From positions 1 to 64,000 of the forward strand of contig JADGHX010000006.1 in assembly GCA_019683695.1 (NCBI GenBank): 64,000 bases of DNA, written 5' to 3'. The position numbers and the translations under genes were made by a program. Source of the stretch: Steroidobacteraceae bacterium. GTDB lineage: Bacteria; Pseudomonadota; Gammaproteobacteria; Steroidobacterales; Steroidobacteraceae. Below are positions 29,092-39,131 of this stretch, piece by piece (the first letter of the stretch is position 1; each line of letters opens with the position of its first letter). Below the pieces are notes generated by a model, which ran no database searches, was not told the origin of the DNA, and saw nothing but the letters and a program-made list of their open reading frames with translations.

Positions 29092-29115
29092 GGCGAGGCT
29101 TGCGCGAGCCTCGCC
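29092..29115 (+). terminator. Terminator-like hairpin
   Basis: Perfect 9-bp stem GGCGAGGCT / AGCCTCGCC, loop TGCGCG, just after the CBS gene; only a weak T tract. Confidence 0.45.
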
Positions 29116-29241
29116 GCAGCGTTCATCCCAGGCACTGAAGCGGACGCGAGCGCCTCAGGGGCCCGTCACGCGTTGTCGTGCATTGCATTCGGTACACGTC
29201 TCGCGAAAAGATCCGGGTGCGCTGCGGACCAGGCAGTCGTC

Positions 29242-30147
29242 GTGGACAAGCTCACTTCAATACTTGTGGTGATCGATCCGGCGGTCGATTGCCGCCACGC
29301 AATCACCCGGGCCGTGGAGCTGGCGCGTCTCTTCGCAGCCGAGCTGGAACTGTTCCTGTGCGACTCGGAGCATGCATATGCGCTTCGGCACACCTATGAC
29401 CTGAGCGGAGTGGAGAGGGCCGCGCGCGAGTGTCTCGAAAGCGGGCGGCGGCACCTCGAGGCTCTGCGCCCCCTGCTCGCGGAGGACGTCCTGTTCTCGA
29501 TGCACGTCGTATGCGACAGCCCGCTGTACGAAGCAATCGTGCGGCGTGTGATGCAGCTTCACCCGGGTCTCGTGGTGAAGGGTCCGGGTGAACGCGGAAC
29601 GCTCGACGCCCAGGACTGGGATCTCGTCAGGACCTGCCCGGTGCCGCTCATGTTCACGCGCGGGCGGCCGTGGAGCACTGGCACGCGGTTCGTTGTCGCT
29701 CTGGACGTGAGCGAGCCTGCTGCAGTCTTCGTCTCGCGCAGCATCTTGCAGACGGCGGGATTCCTTGCGGCCGGCTGTCAGGCGCGGCTCGATGTGGTGT
29801 ATAGCGACGCAGAGCCCGCGGATCGTGCTGGTCATCGCGGCCGCTACGACCAGCTGCGACGGCTCGCTTCCGAGTGCGAGATTCCTGCCGACCACCTCCA
29901 CGTCCTGCGGGGCGAGCCGGAGGAGACCCTGCCGGCGTTCAGCGCAGGCTACGACGTTCTCGTGCTGGGTGCGCTCGCGCGCCATGCCGCGGTGGCCGCG
30001 CACATGGGTACGCTCACGGCCCGGCTGGCAGACGCTCTGGATTGCGACGTCGTGCTTGTGAAATCCGATGCAGATGAGCGCACTGCCGGCGTGGAGCTGT
30101 TCGGCACCGAGTCCGACCACGCAGCCCCGCCGGGTGGCAGCACGTAG
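29242..30147 (+). CDS. Universal stress protein (tandem UspA-like)
   Basis: LTSILVVIDPAVDC N-terminus; two USP-like halves; YDVLVLGALARHAAVAAHMGTLTARLADALDCDVVLVK. Confidence 0.8.
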   Translation: MDKLTSILVVIDPAVDCRHAITRAVELARLFAAELELFLCDSEHAYALRHTYDLSGVERAARECLESGRRHLEALRPLLAEDVLFSMHVVCDSPLYEAIVRRVMQLHPGLVVKGPGERGTLDAQDWDLVRTCPVPLMFTRGRPWSTGTRFVVALDVSEPAAVFVSRSILQTAGFLAAGCQARLDVVYSDAEPADRAGHRGRYDQLRRLASECEIPADHLHVLRGEPEETLPAFSAGYDVLVLGALARHAAVAAHMGTLTARLADALDCDVVLVKSDADERTAGVELFGTESDHAAPPGGST

Positions 30148-30165
30148 CTCCTGTATCGATCCCGA

Positions 30166-30411
30166 TCAGGTCGCGGGTTTCTTGACACCACTCAAATCCC
30201 GTTCGCCGGTATCTGCGCAGTTTGCGGGGTCGCAGGGCGTGGAGGAATCCCAGCAGTCCTCAGCCTGGGACGTGATGAACGACACGGGATCGCTCGCCGG
30301 AAAACTATCCGCGAGGGCATCGTCGAGCAGCTGCTGCTGCCGCTCGTCACATGCGGGATCGTTGGCGGGGCGGCGGCGCTGATCGGGACCACCGAGTGCA
30401 TCTGAGGTCAT
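30166..30411 (-). CDS. Small acidic protein with SFPASDP motif
   Basis: QQLLDDALADSFPASDPVSFITSQ, a recurrent motif in small proteobacterial hypothetical proteins. Confidence 0.6.
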   Translation of the reverse strand: MTSDALGGPDQRRRPANDPACDERQQQLLDDALADSFPASDPVSFITSQAEDCWDSSTPCDPANCADTGERDLSGVKKPAT

Positions 30412-30576
30412 ATGGGGCGGCTGCAGCATCAGACGTGCCTGAAGTGTCCCGGCACCTGGCCGGCGTTCCGCGCGTTCACCACTTGAGCATTCGTTGCGGG
30501 CTCGAGAAGCTCGCGTCTTGCGGCGGTCTTGCAGACGCCCGGCTGCGCTCCGTCAGACACTCAGCAGGCCTCCACA

Positions 30577-33342
30577 ATGTCAGCCGTTCGGCCGGTGACG
30601 CGCGTGAAGGACTCCCGGTATCGCGTCGTGCTCGACGCGATCGACCAGGGCTTCTGCGTGCTGCAGGTCGAGGTCGATGCGTCGGGCCGCACGGTCGACT
30701 ACCGGATCCTCGAGTCCAATCCCGCGTGCGAGCGCATGACGGGATTCAAGGGGGTGCAGGGCCGCACGGTCGGAGAAGTGGCGCCTCAGTTCCTGCCGCT
30801 GCTCGAGATCTACGGCGAGGTGGCCCGAACCGGCGAGCCGCTGCGGTTCGAGACGCAAAGCCCGGCTCTGGGCGGGCGCTGGTTCGATGTGTATGCCGTC
30901 CGTATCGGCGAACCCGACGAGCGCCAGGTCGCCATTCTCTTCAAGGACATCACCTACCGGCGGGAGGCGGCGCGCGAGCGCGAGGCTGCGTTGCAGGGCG
31001 AACGCGACGTGCGGGCGCTGCTCGATGCCATCATGGAGAGTGCCTCGGTCGGCATGTGTTTCGCCGACCGCGACCTGCGCTACCAGCGTGTGAACCGGCG
31101 CTTCGCGGAGATTCACGGGCTGGCGGCGGCGGATCTCATCGGCAAGCGACCGGATGAAATCCTGCCCCGGCTGGGAGTGCGCAACGTCGACCTCATGCTG
31201 CGGTGCTGGCGCGAAGTGATCGAGACGGGCGAGCCGGTCGAGGTCGAGATGGAAGGTGAAACGCGCGCCGCGCCCGGAGAGCGACGCACGTGGCAGAAGC
31301 AGTTCTTTCCCGTGCGGCAGGGCGGCGTCATCGTCGGGCTCGGCGCCGTGATCAAGGACGTCACGGAGCGCAAGCGGACCGAAGAGGCGCTCGCGGCCAG
31401 TGAAGCGCGCTTTCGCAGTCTTTTCGAGCTGGGTCACGCGGGCATCGCCATCAGCGAATTCGGCGGCCGTGTCGTTCTCGCGAACGATGCCCTGCTCAGG
31501 ATGCTGGGGTTCTCGCGGGCGGAGGCGGATCAGCTCGACTGGCGGCGGCTGACGCCACCGGAGCACCTGCCGCGCGACGATGCGATGCTCGAGGAGCTGC
31601 GGGCGGGCGGAACGCCGCTTCCCTACGAAAAGGAATTCGTGCGGCGGGACGGCTCGCGCATCACCGTGCTCATTTCGGGACAGCTCCTGCCGGGCACGCG
31701 AGACCTCACGCTCGCTTATGCGCTCGACATCACCGAGCGCAAGCGTGCGCAGCGGGCGCTGCGCGAGAGCGAAGCACAGTTGCGCATGCTCATCGACAAC
31801 ATGGCCGCGTTCGTGGCGATGCTCGCTCCGGATGGCACGCTGCTCGAGGTGGGCGCGCCGATGCTCCGCATCGGCGGGCTGCGCCGCGAGGATGTCATCG
31901 GGCACAAGTTCTGGGAGTGCGCCTGGTGGCAGCACGATGCCGAGCAGCAGGCCTGTGTCGAACGCCTCGTCGGTGAGGCCGCTGCGGGCGCCGTGATCCG
32001 GCATGACGTGATCGTGCGAACCGCCCATGACGGCAGGCTCTCGGTCGATGCGATGCTCGTGCCGGTGTTCGACGAGGGCGGGCAGGTGACTCACGTCATC
32101 GCTTCGGGCGTGGACGTGTCCGCGCGCAAGCGCGTCGAAATGGCGCTGCGTGACAACGAGACACGGCTGCATCAGGCGGCCGAGGCACTGCGCGAAGCCG
32201 ACCGCCGCAAGGATGACTTCCTGGCGACGCTCGCTCACGAACTGCGCAATCCGCTGGCGCCCATCCGCAATGGCCTGCAGATCCTGCGGCTCGCAGCGGG
32301 CGGCGACGCCATGATGGAACGAACGATGGACATGATGGACCGGCAGATGCGCCACCTCGTGAGGCTGGTGGACGATCTGCTGGATGTGAGCCGCATTACC
32401 CGTGGCAAGGTGGCCTTGCGGCGCGAGCCTGTGCTGCTCAATCACGTGCTGCGTAACGCGCTGGAATCGAGCCGCGCGTTGGTGGAGCCGCATCGGCACG
32501 CGGTTCATGTACACATCACGACCGAGCCTCTGATGGTTCATGGTGATGTGGATCGGCTCACACAGGTGTTTTCGAACCTGCTTGCGAATGCAGCCAAGTT
32601 CACACCGCGCGAAGGCAACATCTGGCTCACCGCAACCCGCCAGGGGAATGAGGCGGTCGTGAGCGTAAGGGACAACGGCATCGGCATTCCGCCGGAGCGC
32701 ATCGGCAGGGTGTTCGAGATGTTTGCGCAGGCGCATGCGCCACGTGGGAGCGATGGGCTCGGCATCGGGCTCGCGCTGGTTCGTGAGCTCGTGCAGATGC
32801 ATGGCGGATCCGTGAACGTGAGCAGCCCGGGGCAGGATCAGGGGAGCGAGTTCACCGTGCGCCTCCCACTCGTTGCGGACGTGGAGGCAAGCATCCCGGA
32901 GCCCGCTGCGCCAGAGGCATCGCCTCTGGTGGAGCGCGCATTCGCTCCGCTCAACGGTTCCGGGCGACCGCGCGGCCGGCGTGTGCTGGTGGTCGACGAC
33001 AATGTGGACGCGGCGGAATCGCTCGGCCGGCTGCTCACGGTGCAAGGGCATCAGGTCGTGACGTGCAACAGCGGGCGCGACGCGGTGGCACTGGCCCGGA
33101 GCTACGCGCCCGAGGTCATCTTCATGGACATCGGCATGCCTGACATGGACGGCCTCACCGCCTCGCGGCTCATCCGGGAGCAACCCGGTGGTTCGGCCAT
33201 TCGCATCGTGGCGCTCACGGGATGGGGTCAGGCAGCGGACCGGCGTCGAACGCGTGAAGCCGGCATCGACGAACACCTCGTCAAGCCCGTGAGCACGGAG
33301 AGTCTCCGCAAGGTGCTCGCGTTCAGCGAAGCTCGTAGCTGA
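30577..33342 (+). CDS. Multi-PAS hybrid sensor histidine kinase with C-terminal REC
   Basis: Repeated PAS/PAC segments (e.g. ITERKRAQRALRESE), FLATLAHELRNPLAPIRNGLQIL, REC VLVVDDNVDAAES...VIFMDIGMPDMDG. Confidence 0.9.
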   Translation: MSAVRPVTRVKDSRYRVVLDAIDQGFCVLQVEVDASGRTVDYRILESNPACERMTGFKGVQGRTVGEVAPQFLPLLEIYGEVARTGEPLRFETQSPALGGRWFDVYAVRIGEPDERQVAILFKDITYRREAAREREAALQGERDVRALLDAIMESASVGMCFADRDLRYQRVNRRFAEIHGLAAADLIGKRPDEILPRLGVRNVDLMLRCWREVIETGEPVEVEMEGETRAAPGERRTWQKQFFPVRQGGVIVGLGAVIKDVTERKRTEEALAASEARFRSLFELGHAGIAISEFGGRVVLANDALLRMLGFSRAEADQLDWRRLTPPEHLPRDDAMLEELRAGGTPLPYEKEFVRRDGSRITVLISGQLLPGTRDLTLAYALDITERKRAQRALRESEAQLRMLIDNMAAFVAMLAPDGTLLEVGAPMLRIGGLRREDVIGHKFWECAWWQHDAEQQACVERLVGEAAAGAVIRHDVIVRTAHDGRLSVDAMLVPVFDEGGQVTHVIASGVDVSARKRVEMALRDNETRLHQAAEALREADRRKDDFLATLAHELRNPLAPIRNGLQILRLAAGGDAMMERTMDMMDRQMRHLVRLVDDLLDVSRITRGKVALRREPVLLNHVLRNALESSRALVEPHRHAVHVHITTEPLMVHGDVDRLTQVFSNLLANAAKFTPREGNIWLTATRQGNEAVVSVRDNGIGIPPERIGRVFEMFAQAHAPRGSDGLGIGLALVRELVQMHGGSVNVSSPGQDQGSEFTVRLPLVADVEASIPEPAAPEASPLVERAFAPLNGSGRPRGRRVLVVDDNVDAAESLGRLLTVQGHQVVTCNSGRDAVALARSYAPEVIFMDIGMPDMDGLTASRLIREQPGGSAIRIVALTGWGQAADRRRTREAGIDEHLVKPVSTESLRKVLAFSEARS

Positions 33343-33919
33343 GGCCGAGGAACAGCTCGTTCTGGAGCCTGCGCGTCTGGCGCTCGAGCAGATCGAGCTC
33401 GAACCAGCGATAGCCCGCGAAGCCCTCCACCCGCTTTCCCAGGCGAATCTCGGCGCGCACCATGAAATCCGTGAGATTGTCCGCAGAGCCGAAGGTGAGC
33501 ACATCGGGCGAATAGAACGCGTAGCCGGTGAGGGCGAGGTCGCGTTCGGGGATCAGGTTGAAGCGCAGCTGCGCGCCGATGGCGAGCGCGAACACGTCGT
33601 TGTTTTCATCTTGCAGCAATCCCGCATACGCCTGGGGCCCGAGCTTCACCTCGAGCGGGCCGAAATCGAGGTCCGTGTCCATCATGACGCCCGCGGAGCC
33701 GACCACGTCACGATCCTCACTCAGGAAGAGGGCATACGCGACTTCGCTGTTCGCCTGTCCGGCGATGGTGGTGCTGTCGAGATAGCGAATCTGCGCCGTC
33801 TCTTCACTGAGCGCGAGCTCGAGTGACCGAGGGGGTGCAGTTTTGCGCGCCTGCTGCGCGTGGAGAATGTTTGCGCACGTCAGAGCGAAGCCGAGAGCAA
33901 GGAGAGTGGGACCACGCAT
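33323..33919 (-). CDS. YfaZ-like outer membrane protein
   Basis: Signal peptide MRGPTLLALGFALTCANILHA; small barrel with FGPLEVKLGPQAYAGLLQDENNDVFALAIGAQLRF. Confidence 0.68.
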   Translation of the reverse strand: MRGPTLLALGFALTCANILHAQQARKTAPPRSLELALSEETAQIRYLDSTTIAGQANSEVAYALFLSEDRDVVGSAGVMMDTDLDFGPLEVKLGPQAYAGLLQDENNDVFALAIGAQLRFNLIPERDLALTGYAFYSPDVLTFGSADNLTDFMVRAEIRLGKRVEGFAGYRWFELDLLERQTRRLQNELFLGLSYELR

Positions 33920-34062
33920 GTTGCGTTCCCCCAACGATCGGATGGAAGGGACGCACGCAATCCGCGTGCCGCGCACCTGTCCGCATCGCGCGGCAACATT
34001 CAGAGTGGTACCGATGCGGCTCCGCTTCGAACGTTACGCCGACGGCGAGTGAAAAGTTGTCC

Positions 34063-34704
34063 TCAAAACAGTCCGTAGTTGCGGACGTCCTTGTGATAGC
34101 CGGTGAAGGTGAGCGTGATGGTCACCGGCTGCTCGCCGATGTTGAGCCAGAACCAGCCATGCTCGCCCGCGAAGGGCGCGACGAGCGAACCGTGACCTTC
34201 GGTGCCCGACTGTTGCTCTTCGTATCGCACGAACGCGTCGTCGCCCGTGTCGGGCTCGTGGCCGTGAAAGTCCGTGTACACGGGACCGCCTTCGGCCTTC
34301 CACGAGTACAGGATCACCTGTGCGGCATCCAGAACGGCCTTGATCTCGGTCTGCTGCCCAGGCTCCAGATGCACGGTGAAGGAATCGGTGCGCGCGGCGG
34401 CCGGCTTGATCTGCGCGACGGCGGGGTTGGGCAGCGGCACCGGTTGGCCGAAGCTCGGGACCGACACCTTCCGGTAGTTCTCGTTGCCGCCGATCACGTC
34501 CCGGATTTCGAGTGTGGACGCCGGTGCGTTCAGGGCCGTGAGCCCGAGTGCGCGACCCGCGCCGGTGGGATCGATGCCGTATTCGGCTGGAAGAACGATG
34601 GTCACCAGCACCAGGGCCGCACCCGCGAGCGCGGCGAGCACGCTGCGAATGAGCCGCCCACGGCTCGGTGGCTGGGCTTCGAACGGGGACAGCGAGGCGG
34701 ACAT
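34063..34704 (-). CDS. Transmembrane anchor-like protein (single TM, exposed beta domain)
   Basis: N-terminal TM SVLAALAGAALVLVTIVLPAEYGIDPTG; extracytoplasmic domain. Confidence 0.68.
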   Translation of the reverse strand: MSASLSPFEAQPPSRGRLIRSVLAALAGAALVLVTIVLPAEYGIDPTGAGRALGLTALNAPASTLEIRDVIGGNENYRKVSVPSFGQPVPLPNPAVAQIKPAAARTDSFTVHLEPGQQTEIKAVLDAAQVILYSWKAEGGPVYTDFHGHEPDTGDDAFVRYEEQQSGTEGHGSLVAPFAGEHGWFWLNIGEQPVTITLTFTGYHKDVRNYGLF

Positions 34705-34837
34705 CGGGTTGGCTTTCTGTGGCCCGGATCGGCCGGGCAGTATATCTCTCGCGCACGCCGCACGCAGATGCCTTGCGCGGACTCGCCTATACTCGCTGCC
34801 GCCGGGATCGTCCGGTCGTGCTCGCAGGCAGGTCCAC

Positions 34838-35527
34838 GTGTTCCGAAAGCGCTTTGCCGCGGCTCTCGCGATGCTGCTGCCACTCGTTGCCGGAGCGCCC
34901 CTGGCGCTCGCTCATGGCGTGGAGGGGCGCGATGCGGCGTTTCTGCAGTCCGTGTCGGGGGTGAGCTTCTTCCCGTACATGTATCTCGGCGCCAAGCACA
35001 TGGTGACGGGCTACGACCACCTGCTGTTCCTGGCGGGCGTGATCTTCTTCCTCTACCGCCTGAAAGACGTGGCGCTGTACGTGACCTTGTTCGCCATCGG
35101 GCACAGTCTCACGCTGCTGCTCGGCGTTCTGGGCGGCATCCACGCCAATGCGCATGTCGTGGACGCGATCATTGGCCTTTCCGTGGTCTACAAGGCGCTG
35201 GAGAACATCGGCGCGTTCGCGCGCATGGGTCTGCGCATCGATACGCGCGTGGCTGTGCTCGTTTTCGGGCTTGCCCACGGATTCGGCCTCGCGACCAAAC
35301 TGCAGGAGCTGAGCCTCTCTTCGGACGGCCTCGTGGGCAACATCATCGCATTCAACATCGGCGTGGAGCTGGGGCAGTTCGCCGCTCTGGCCCTCATGCT
35401 GATCGCATTCCAGTTGTGGCGCGGCACCGGCACGTTCAATCGCGGCGCCTACGCAGCGAACGTGGTGCTGATGGCCGCGGGGTTCGTGCTATTCGGATAT
35501 CAGGTGACGGGCTATGTGCTCACCTGA
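34838..35527 (+). CDS. HupE/UreJ family protein
   Basis: Signal peptide then YLGAKHMVTGYDHLLFLAGVIFFL and IGHSLTLLLGVLGG; GTG start. Confidence 0.82.
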   Translation: MFRKRFAAALAMLLPLVAGAPLALAHGVEGRDAAFLQSVSGVSFFPYMYLGAKHMVTGYDHLLFLAGVIFFLYRLKDVALYVTLFAIGHSLTLLLGVLGGIHANAHVVDAIIGLSVVYKALENIGAFARMGLRIDTRVAVLVFGLAHGFGLATKLQELSLSSDGLVGNIIAFNIGVELGQFAALALMLIAFQLWRGTGTFNRGAYAANVVLMAAGFVLFGYQVTGYVLT

Positions 35528-36857
35528 ACAGCACGAAGCGGCCTAGCAGCAGGCCCACGACGCCCGCGATGGAGGAGCCTGCCAGCACGGCAAATTTCGC
35601 CGCGCCCAGCAGCGCTGTATCGGGAAAGGCCAGATTCGCGATGAAGATGGACATCGTGAACCCGATGCCACCGAGGCACCCCACGAGCAGCACCCCGCGC
35701 CAGGGCAGCCCCGGCCCGAGCGCCCCGAGTCCGCTGCGAACGGTGAGCCAGGTGGAGGTGACAATGCCGAGCGGCTTGCCGAGCACGAGGGCGATGGCGA
35801 TCGCGAAGGTGACGAGCGTGGTAGCGCCTTCGCCGAAATGGAGCCCGTCGAGGCGCACACCTGCGTTGGCGAATGCGAACAGCGGCATGATGCCGTACGC
35901 CACCCAGGGGTGAAGCGCCATCTCCACGCGCACGACCGGTGGGATCAGCTCCCGCTGCGCCTCCTTCAGCCGTTGCACATGTGGCGCCAGCACGCGCGAT
36001 TCGTGCGTAGTGCGCGAGATGCGCTCGCGCACGTCTTCCAGCGCGCGGAAGGCCATGTCCAGAAGACGTTCACGCGTCGTGGGGACCATCACGGGCGTGA
36101 GCAACCCGAGCACCACGCCACCGAGCGTCGGGTGGATTCCGGCGCGGAGCAGGCCCATCCAGACCACTGCGCCGGGCAGGACGTATGCGAGAGCGGAACG
36201 CACTCCGAGCCATTGCCAGATGAACACTGCCGCGACCCCGGCGGCGGCAATCAGCAGCCCTGTGCCATCGATGCCGGCGGAGTAGAAGAACGCGATCACG
36301 AGAATCGCAATCACGTCATCGATCACCGCAAGTGCCAGCAGCAGCACACGCGCGGCGTGCGGCACCCGATTGCCCAGCACGGTGAGCACGCCCACCGCGA
36401 ACGCAATATCCGTTGCCGTAGGTATCGCCCACCCGCGGCCAAGCTCTTCGTTGCCGGCGAGGGCCAGATAGATGAGCGCGGGCGCGATCACGCCGCCCGT
36501 GGCCGCCATGAGCGGGATGATCGCCCGACGCACATCGGACAGCGCACCATCGTGCAACTCGCGCCGGATCTCGAGGCCCACGACGAGGAAGAACACGGTC
36601 ATGAGCCAATCGTTCACGATGAAGTGAAGCGTCACCTCCCACTCGTGGTCGCCGAAGCCGAAGCGCACCGGCAGATCCCACAGGGCCTCGTACGCCGCGC
36701 CCCATGGTGAGTTCGCCCAGATCAGCGCGAGGGCGGTGACGGCGAGCAGGACGACGCCGCTCGCCGCTTCGATCTGGACAAAGCGTTCCAGCGGCTGGCG
36801 AAGACGGCGGGAGAGTGGCGCGGGAGCGTTTGGCGAAGAATTCGGGATGTATTGCAC
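35520..36857 (-). CDS. nhaA: Na+/H+ antiporter NhaA
   Basis: WLMTVFFLVVGLEIRREL, GWAIPTATDIAFAVGVL, LALAVIDDVIAILVIAFFY, GCLGGIGFTMSIFIANLAF. Confidence 0.94.
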   Translation of the reverse strand: MQYIPNSSPNAPAPLSRRLRQPLERFVQIEAASGVVLLAVTALALIWANSPWGAAYEALWDLPVRFGFGDHEWEVTLHFIVNDWLMTVFFLVVGLEIRRELHDGALSDVRRAIIPLMAATGGVIAPALIYLALAGNEELGRGWAIPTATDIAFAVGVLTVLGNRVPHAARVLLLALAVIDDVIAILVIAFFYSAGIDGTGLLIAAAGVAAVFIWQWLGVRSALAYVLPGAVVWMGLLRAGIHPTLGGVVLGLLTPVMVPTTRERLLDMAFRALEDVRERISRTTHESRVLAPHVQRLKEAQRELIPPVVRVEMALHPWVAYGIMPLFAFANAGVRLDGLHFGEGATTLVTFAIAIALVLGKPLGIVTSTWLTVRSGLGALGPGLPWRGVLLVGCLGGIGFTMSIFIANLAFPDTALLGAAKFAVLAGSSIAGVVGLLLGRFVLFR

Positions 36858-37005
36858 CGGCAAAGACGGTTCGGCCCTGGCGGCCCGACCAGCGCATTGT
36901 CCTGTCCCGCGCGCCATGCGCCGGACACCCGCGCGTGATCAGACAACAGATTCAGAGCGCATGCAAGCCTCGGCGGCGACCCTGCGACGTGTGTCGCGGA
37001 CGTGA

Positions 37006-37710
37006 TCAGCTGCCGTGGGCCGTGGGGGAGCGCGTGAAGGGAAGCCGGTTCACGTGCGCGAGATGGCCGGTTTTCACCCACAGGGTGCATCCGTTGCGGC
37101 CTGCCCGGGCGTCGAGCGAACTTCCCGGCGGGAGCCGCAGCCATGAATGCGTTTCGAAGCGCTCTGCGGATTCCTCGAACGCACCGTCCAGCACGAGGAA
37201 CTCGCCACCCGCTGGCAGCGGCAGAGTGACGCTCGCATCCGGCTTCCAGCGCTCGAGCCGCACCTTCTCGGATGAGTCCTGATAAAGAGGCATGACCTCC
37301 ACGCCGGGCCGAACGCGCGAGGCGCGGAACGGGCGCTTCGAGGTATCCACGGACACTTGCGTGCGATCCTCCGGGGAGAACTGCCACAACTTCACGAAGA
37401 TGACGCAGCCGGTCCCGGAGCCGGGCGAGTGCGCCGAGGCGGGTGGGTTGCGAACGTAGCAGCCCGGGCCGTAATCGCCGTGCTCATCCTGGAACACGCC
37501 CTCGAGCACGAGGAACTCCTCGCCTCCACCATGCGTGTGCGCGGAGAAGTGACTTCCCGGCGCATAGCGGACGATCGAGGTCGCACGCGCCACTTCGCCG
37601 CCGATGCGGTCGAGCATGCGGCGCTCCACACCCTTCATCGGGGAAGGCACCCACGGACAGTGCGCGGCATGCACTGCCGCCCGCACTGAAAAGTCTGCGT
37701 TCAGTTCCAC
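37006..37710 (-). CDS. Double-cupin (ChrR-like) protein
   Basis: SIVRYAPGSHFSAHTHGGGEEFLVLEGVFQDEHGDYGPGCYVRNPPAS; second cupin half at C-terminus. Confidence 0.82.
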   Translation of the reverse strand: MELNADFSVRAAVHAAHCPWVPSPMKGVERRMLDRIGGEVARATSIVRYAPGSHFSAHTHGGGEEFLVLEGVFQDEHGDYGPGCYVRNPPASAHSPGSGTGCVIFVKLWQFSPEDRTQVSVDTSKRPFRASRVRPGVEVMPLYQDSSEKVRLERWKPDASVTLPLPAGGEFLVLDGAFEESAERFETHSWLRLPPGSSLDARAGRNGCTLWVKTGHLAHVNRLPFTRSPTAHGS

Positions 37711-37934
37711 GCGTCCCGTTCCTCTCAGAATGCGGGCGGACCAGCGCCTGCAGCCCGAACGCATTTTCCGCTGACGGCAATCCGGTGCAAAGCGAAGCCT
37801 GGCGCAGGTGACGCGTCACGCGGCGTGCTTCGTACAGGTCGCATCGATAATCCGCGCATCCGTTGGTGGAAGCACAGACCGTGCAGTCCGAAGCGGCATA
37901 ATGCTTGTCGCATTGCAGGCAAGACCGAGCACTC

Positions 37935-39125
37935 ATGCAACACGCTTCAGCTCGCAAGGCCGCGCTGCCCGCGGGGGTTTGGGCGCTCGGGTTTGTCAGC
38001 CTGTTCATGGACATTTCCTCCGAGCTGATCCACGCGCTACTGCCGGTTTTCGTGGTGGGCACGCTCGGCGCCGGCGCGGCATGGCTCGGACTCATCGAGG
38101 GTGTCGCGGAGGCCACTGCGAATATCGTGCGCGTGTTCTCCGGCGCTCTCTCGGACCGGTTGGGCCGGCGCAAGCCGCTCGCGCTGCTCGGCTATGGCCT
38201 CGCTGCCCTGACCAAGCCGCTGTTTCCGCTCGCGGGCAGCGTGGCCATGGTGTTTGCGGCCCGATTCATCGATCGCATCGGCAAGGGAATTCGCGGTTCG
38301 CCTCGTGATGCGCTGATCGCGGATTACACCACGCCCGAGCAACGCGGCGCGGCGTTCGGGTTGCGCCAATCGCTCGACACGGCGGGTGCGTTTGCCGGGC
38401 CCGTGCTCGCCGTCGTGCTCGCCACCGCGCTGGGCGGTGATGTGCGCGCGGTGTTCTGGGTGGCCGTGATTCCTGCGCTCGTCGCTGTGGCGATTCTCTG
38501 GCTCGCCGTGAAGGAGCCTGCGCACGTTGCGCCTTCCACGAAGGCGGTCATGCGTCTGCGTCCTCGTGATCTGCCGCGCTCGTTCTGGGTGCTCGCGAGC
38601 GTGTCGGCATTCTTCACGCTCGCGCGATTCTCGGAAGGCTTCCTGGTGTTGCGCGGGTCTGATGTCGGCTTGCCGGTCGCCTGGACGCCGCTCGTGCTCG
38701 TGGTGATGAACGCGGTCTACATGGCTTCGGCGTATCCGGCGGGATGGCTTGCGGATCGCGTGTCCCGCACGCACCTGCTGATGCTCGGATGCCTGTTCCT
38801 GATCGCCGGCAATCTCGTCCTCGCATGGGCGGGGTCGGTGGAGCGGGCGCTGATCGGTGTGGCGCTCTGGGGACTGCACATGGGATTCACCGAAGGCATC
38901 TTCGCCGCCATGGTGGCGGACTGCGCGCCCGCGCATCTGCGCGGAACGGCCTTTGGTGTCTTCAATCTCTTGCGCGGCGTGTTGCTTCTGGCGGCGAGCG
39001 TGCTCGCAGGCCTGCTGTGGGAATGGATGGGGCCCGCAGCAACGTTCTTCACCGCGGCCGCACTGGCCGCGATCTCCCTCGTGCTGCTGCGGGCGAGTGC
39101 CTCCTCGGGCACGCGCTCCGCGTGA
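37935..39125 (+). CDS. MFS transporter
   Basis: 12-TM pattern; FMDISSELIHALLPVFVVGTLGA, GALSDRLGRRKPLALLGYGLAALTKPLF, DRIGKGIRGSPRDALIAD. Confidence 0.88.
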   Translation: MQHASARKAALPAGVWALGFVSLFMDISSELIHALLPVFVVGTLGAGAAWLGLIEGVAEATANIVRVFSGALSDRLGRRKPLALLGYGLAALTKPLFPLAGSVAMVFAARFIDRIGKGIRGSPRDALIADYTTPEQRGAAFGLRQSLDTAGAFAGPVLAVVLATALGGDVRAVFWVAVIPALVAVAILWLAVKEPAHVAPSTKAVMRLRPRDLPRSFWVLASVSAFFTLARFSEGFLVLRGSDVGLPVAWTPLVLVVMNAVYMASAYPAGWLADRVSRTHLLMLGCLFLIAGNLVLAWAGSVERALIGVALWGLHMGFTEGIFAAMVADCAPAHLRGTAFGVFNLLRGVLLLAASVLAGLLWEWMGPAATFFTAAALAAISLVLLRASASSGTRSA

Positions 39126-39131
39126 GGGCTC

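Noticed and set aside
30580-33504. 974-aa minus-strand ORF opposite the multi-PAS kinase
   Set aside because: Antisense shadow of a clear kinase gene; His/Arg-rich translation without domains.
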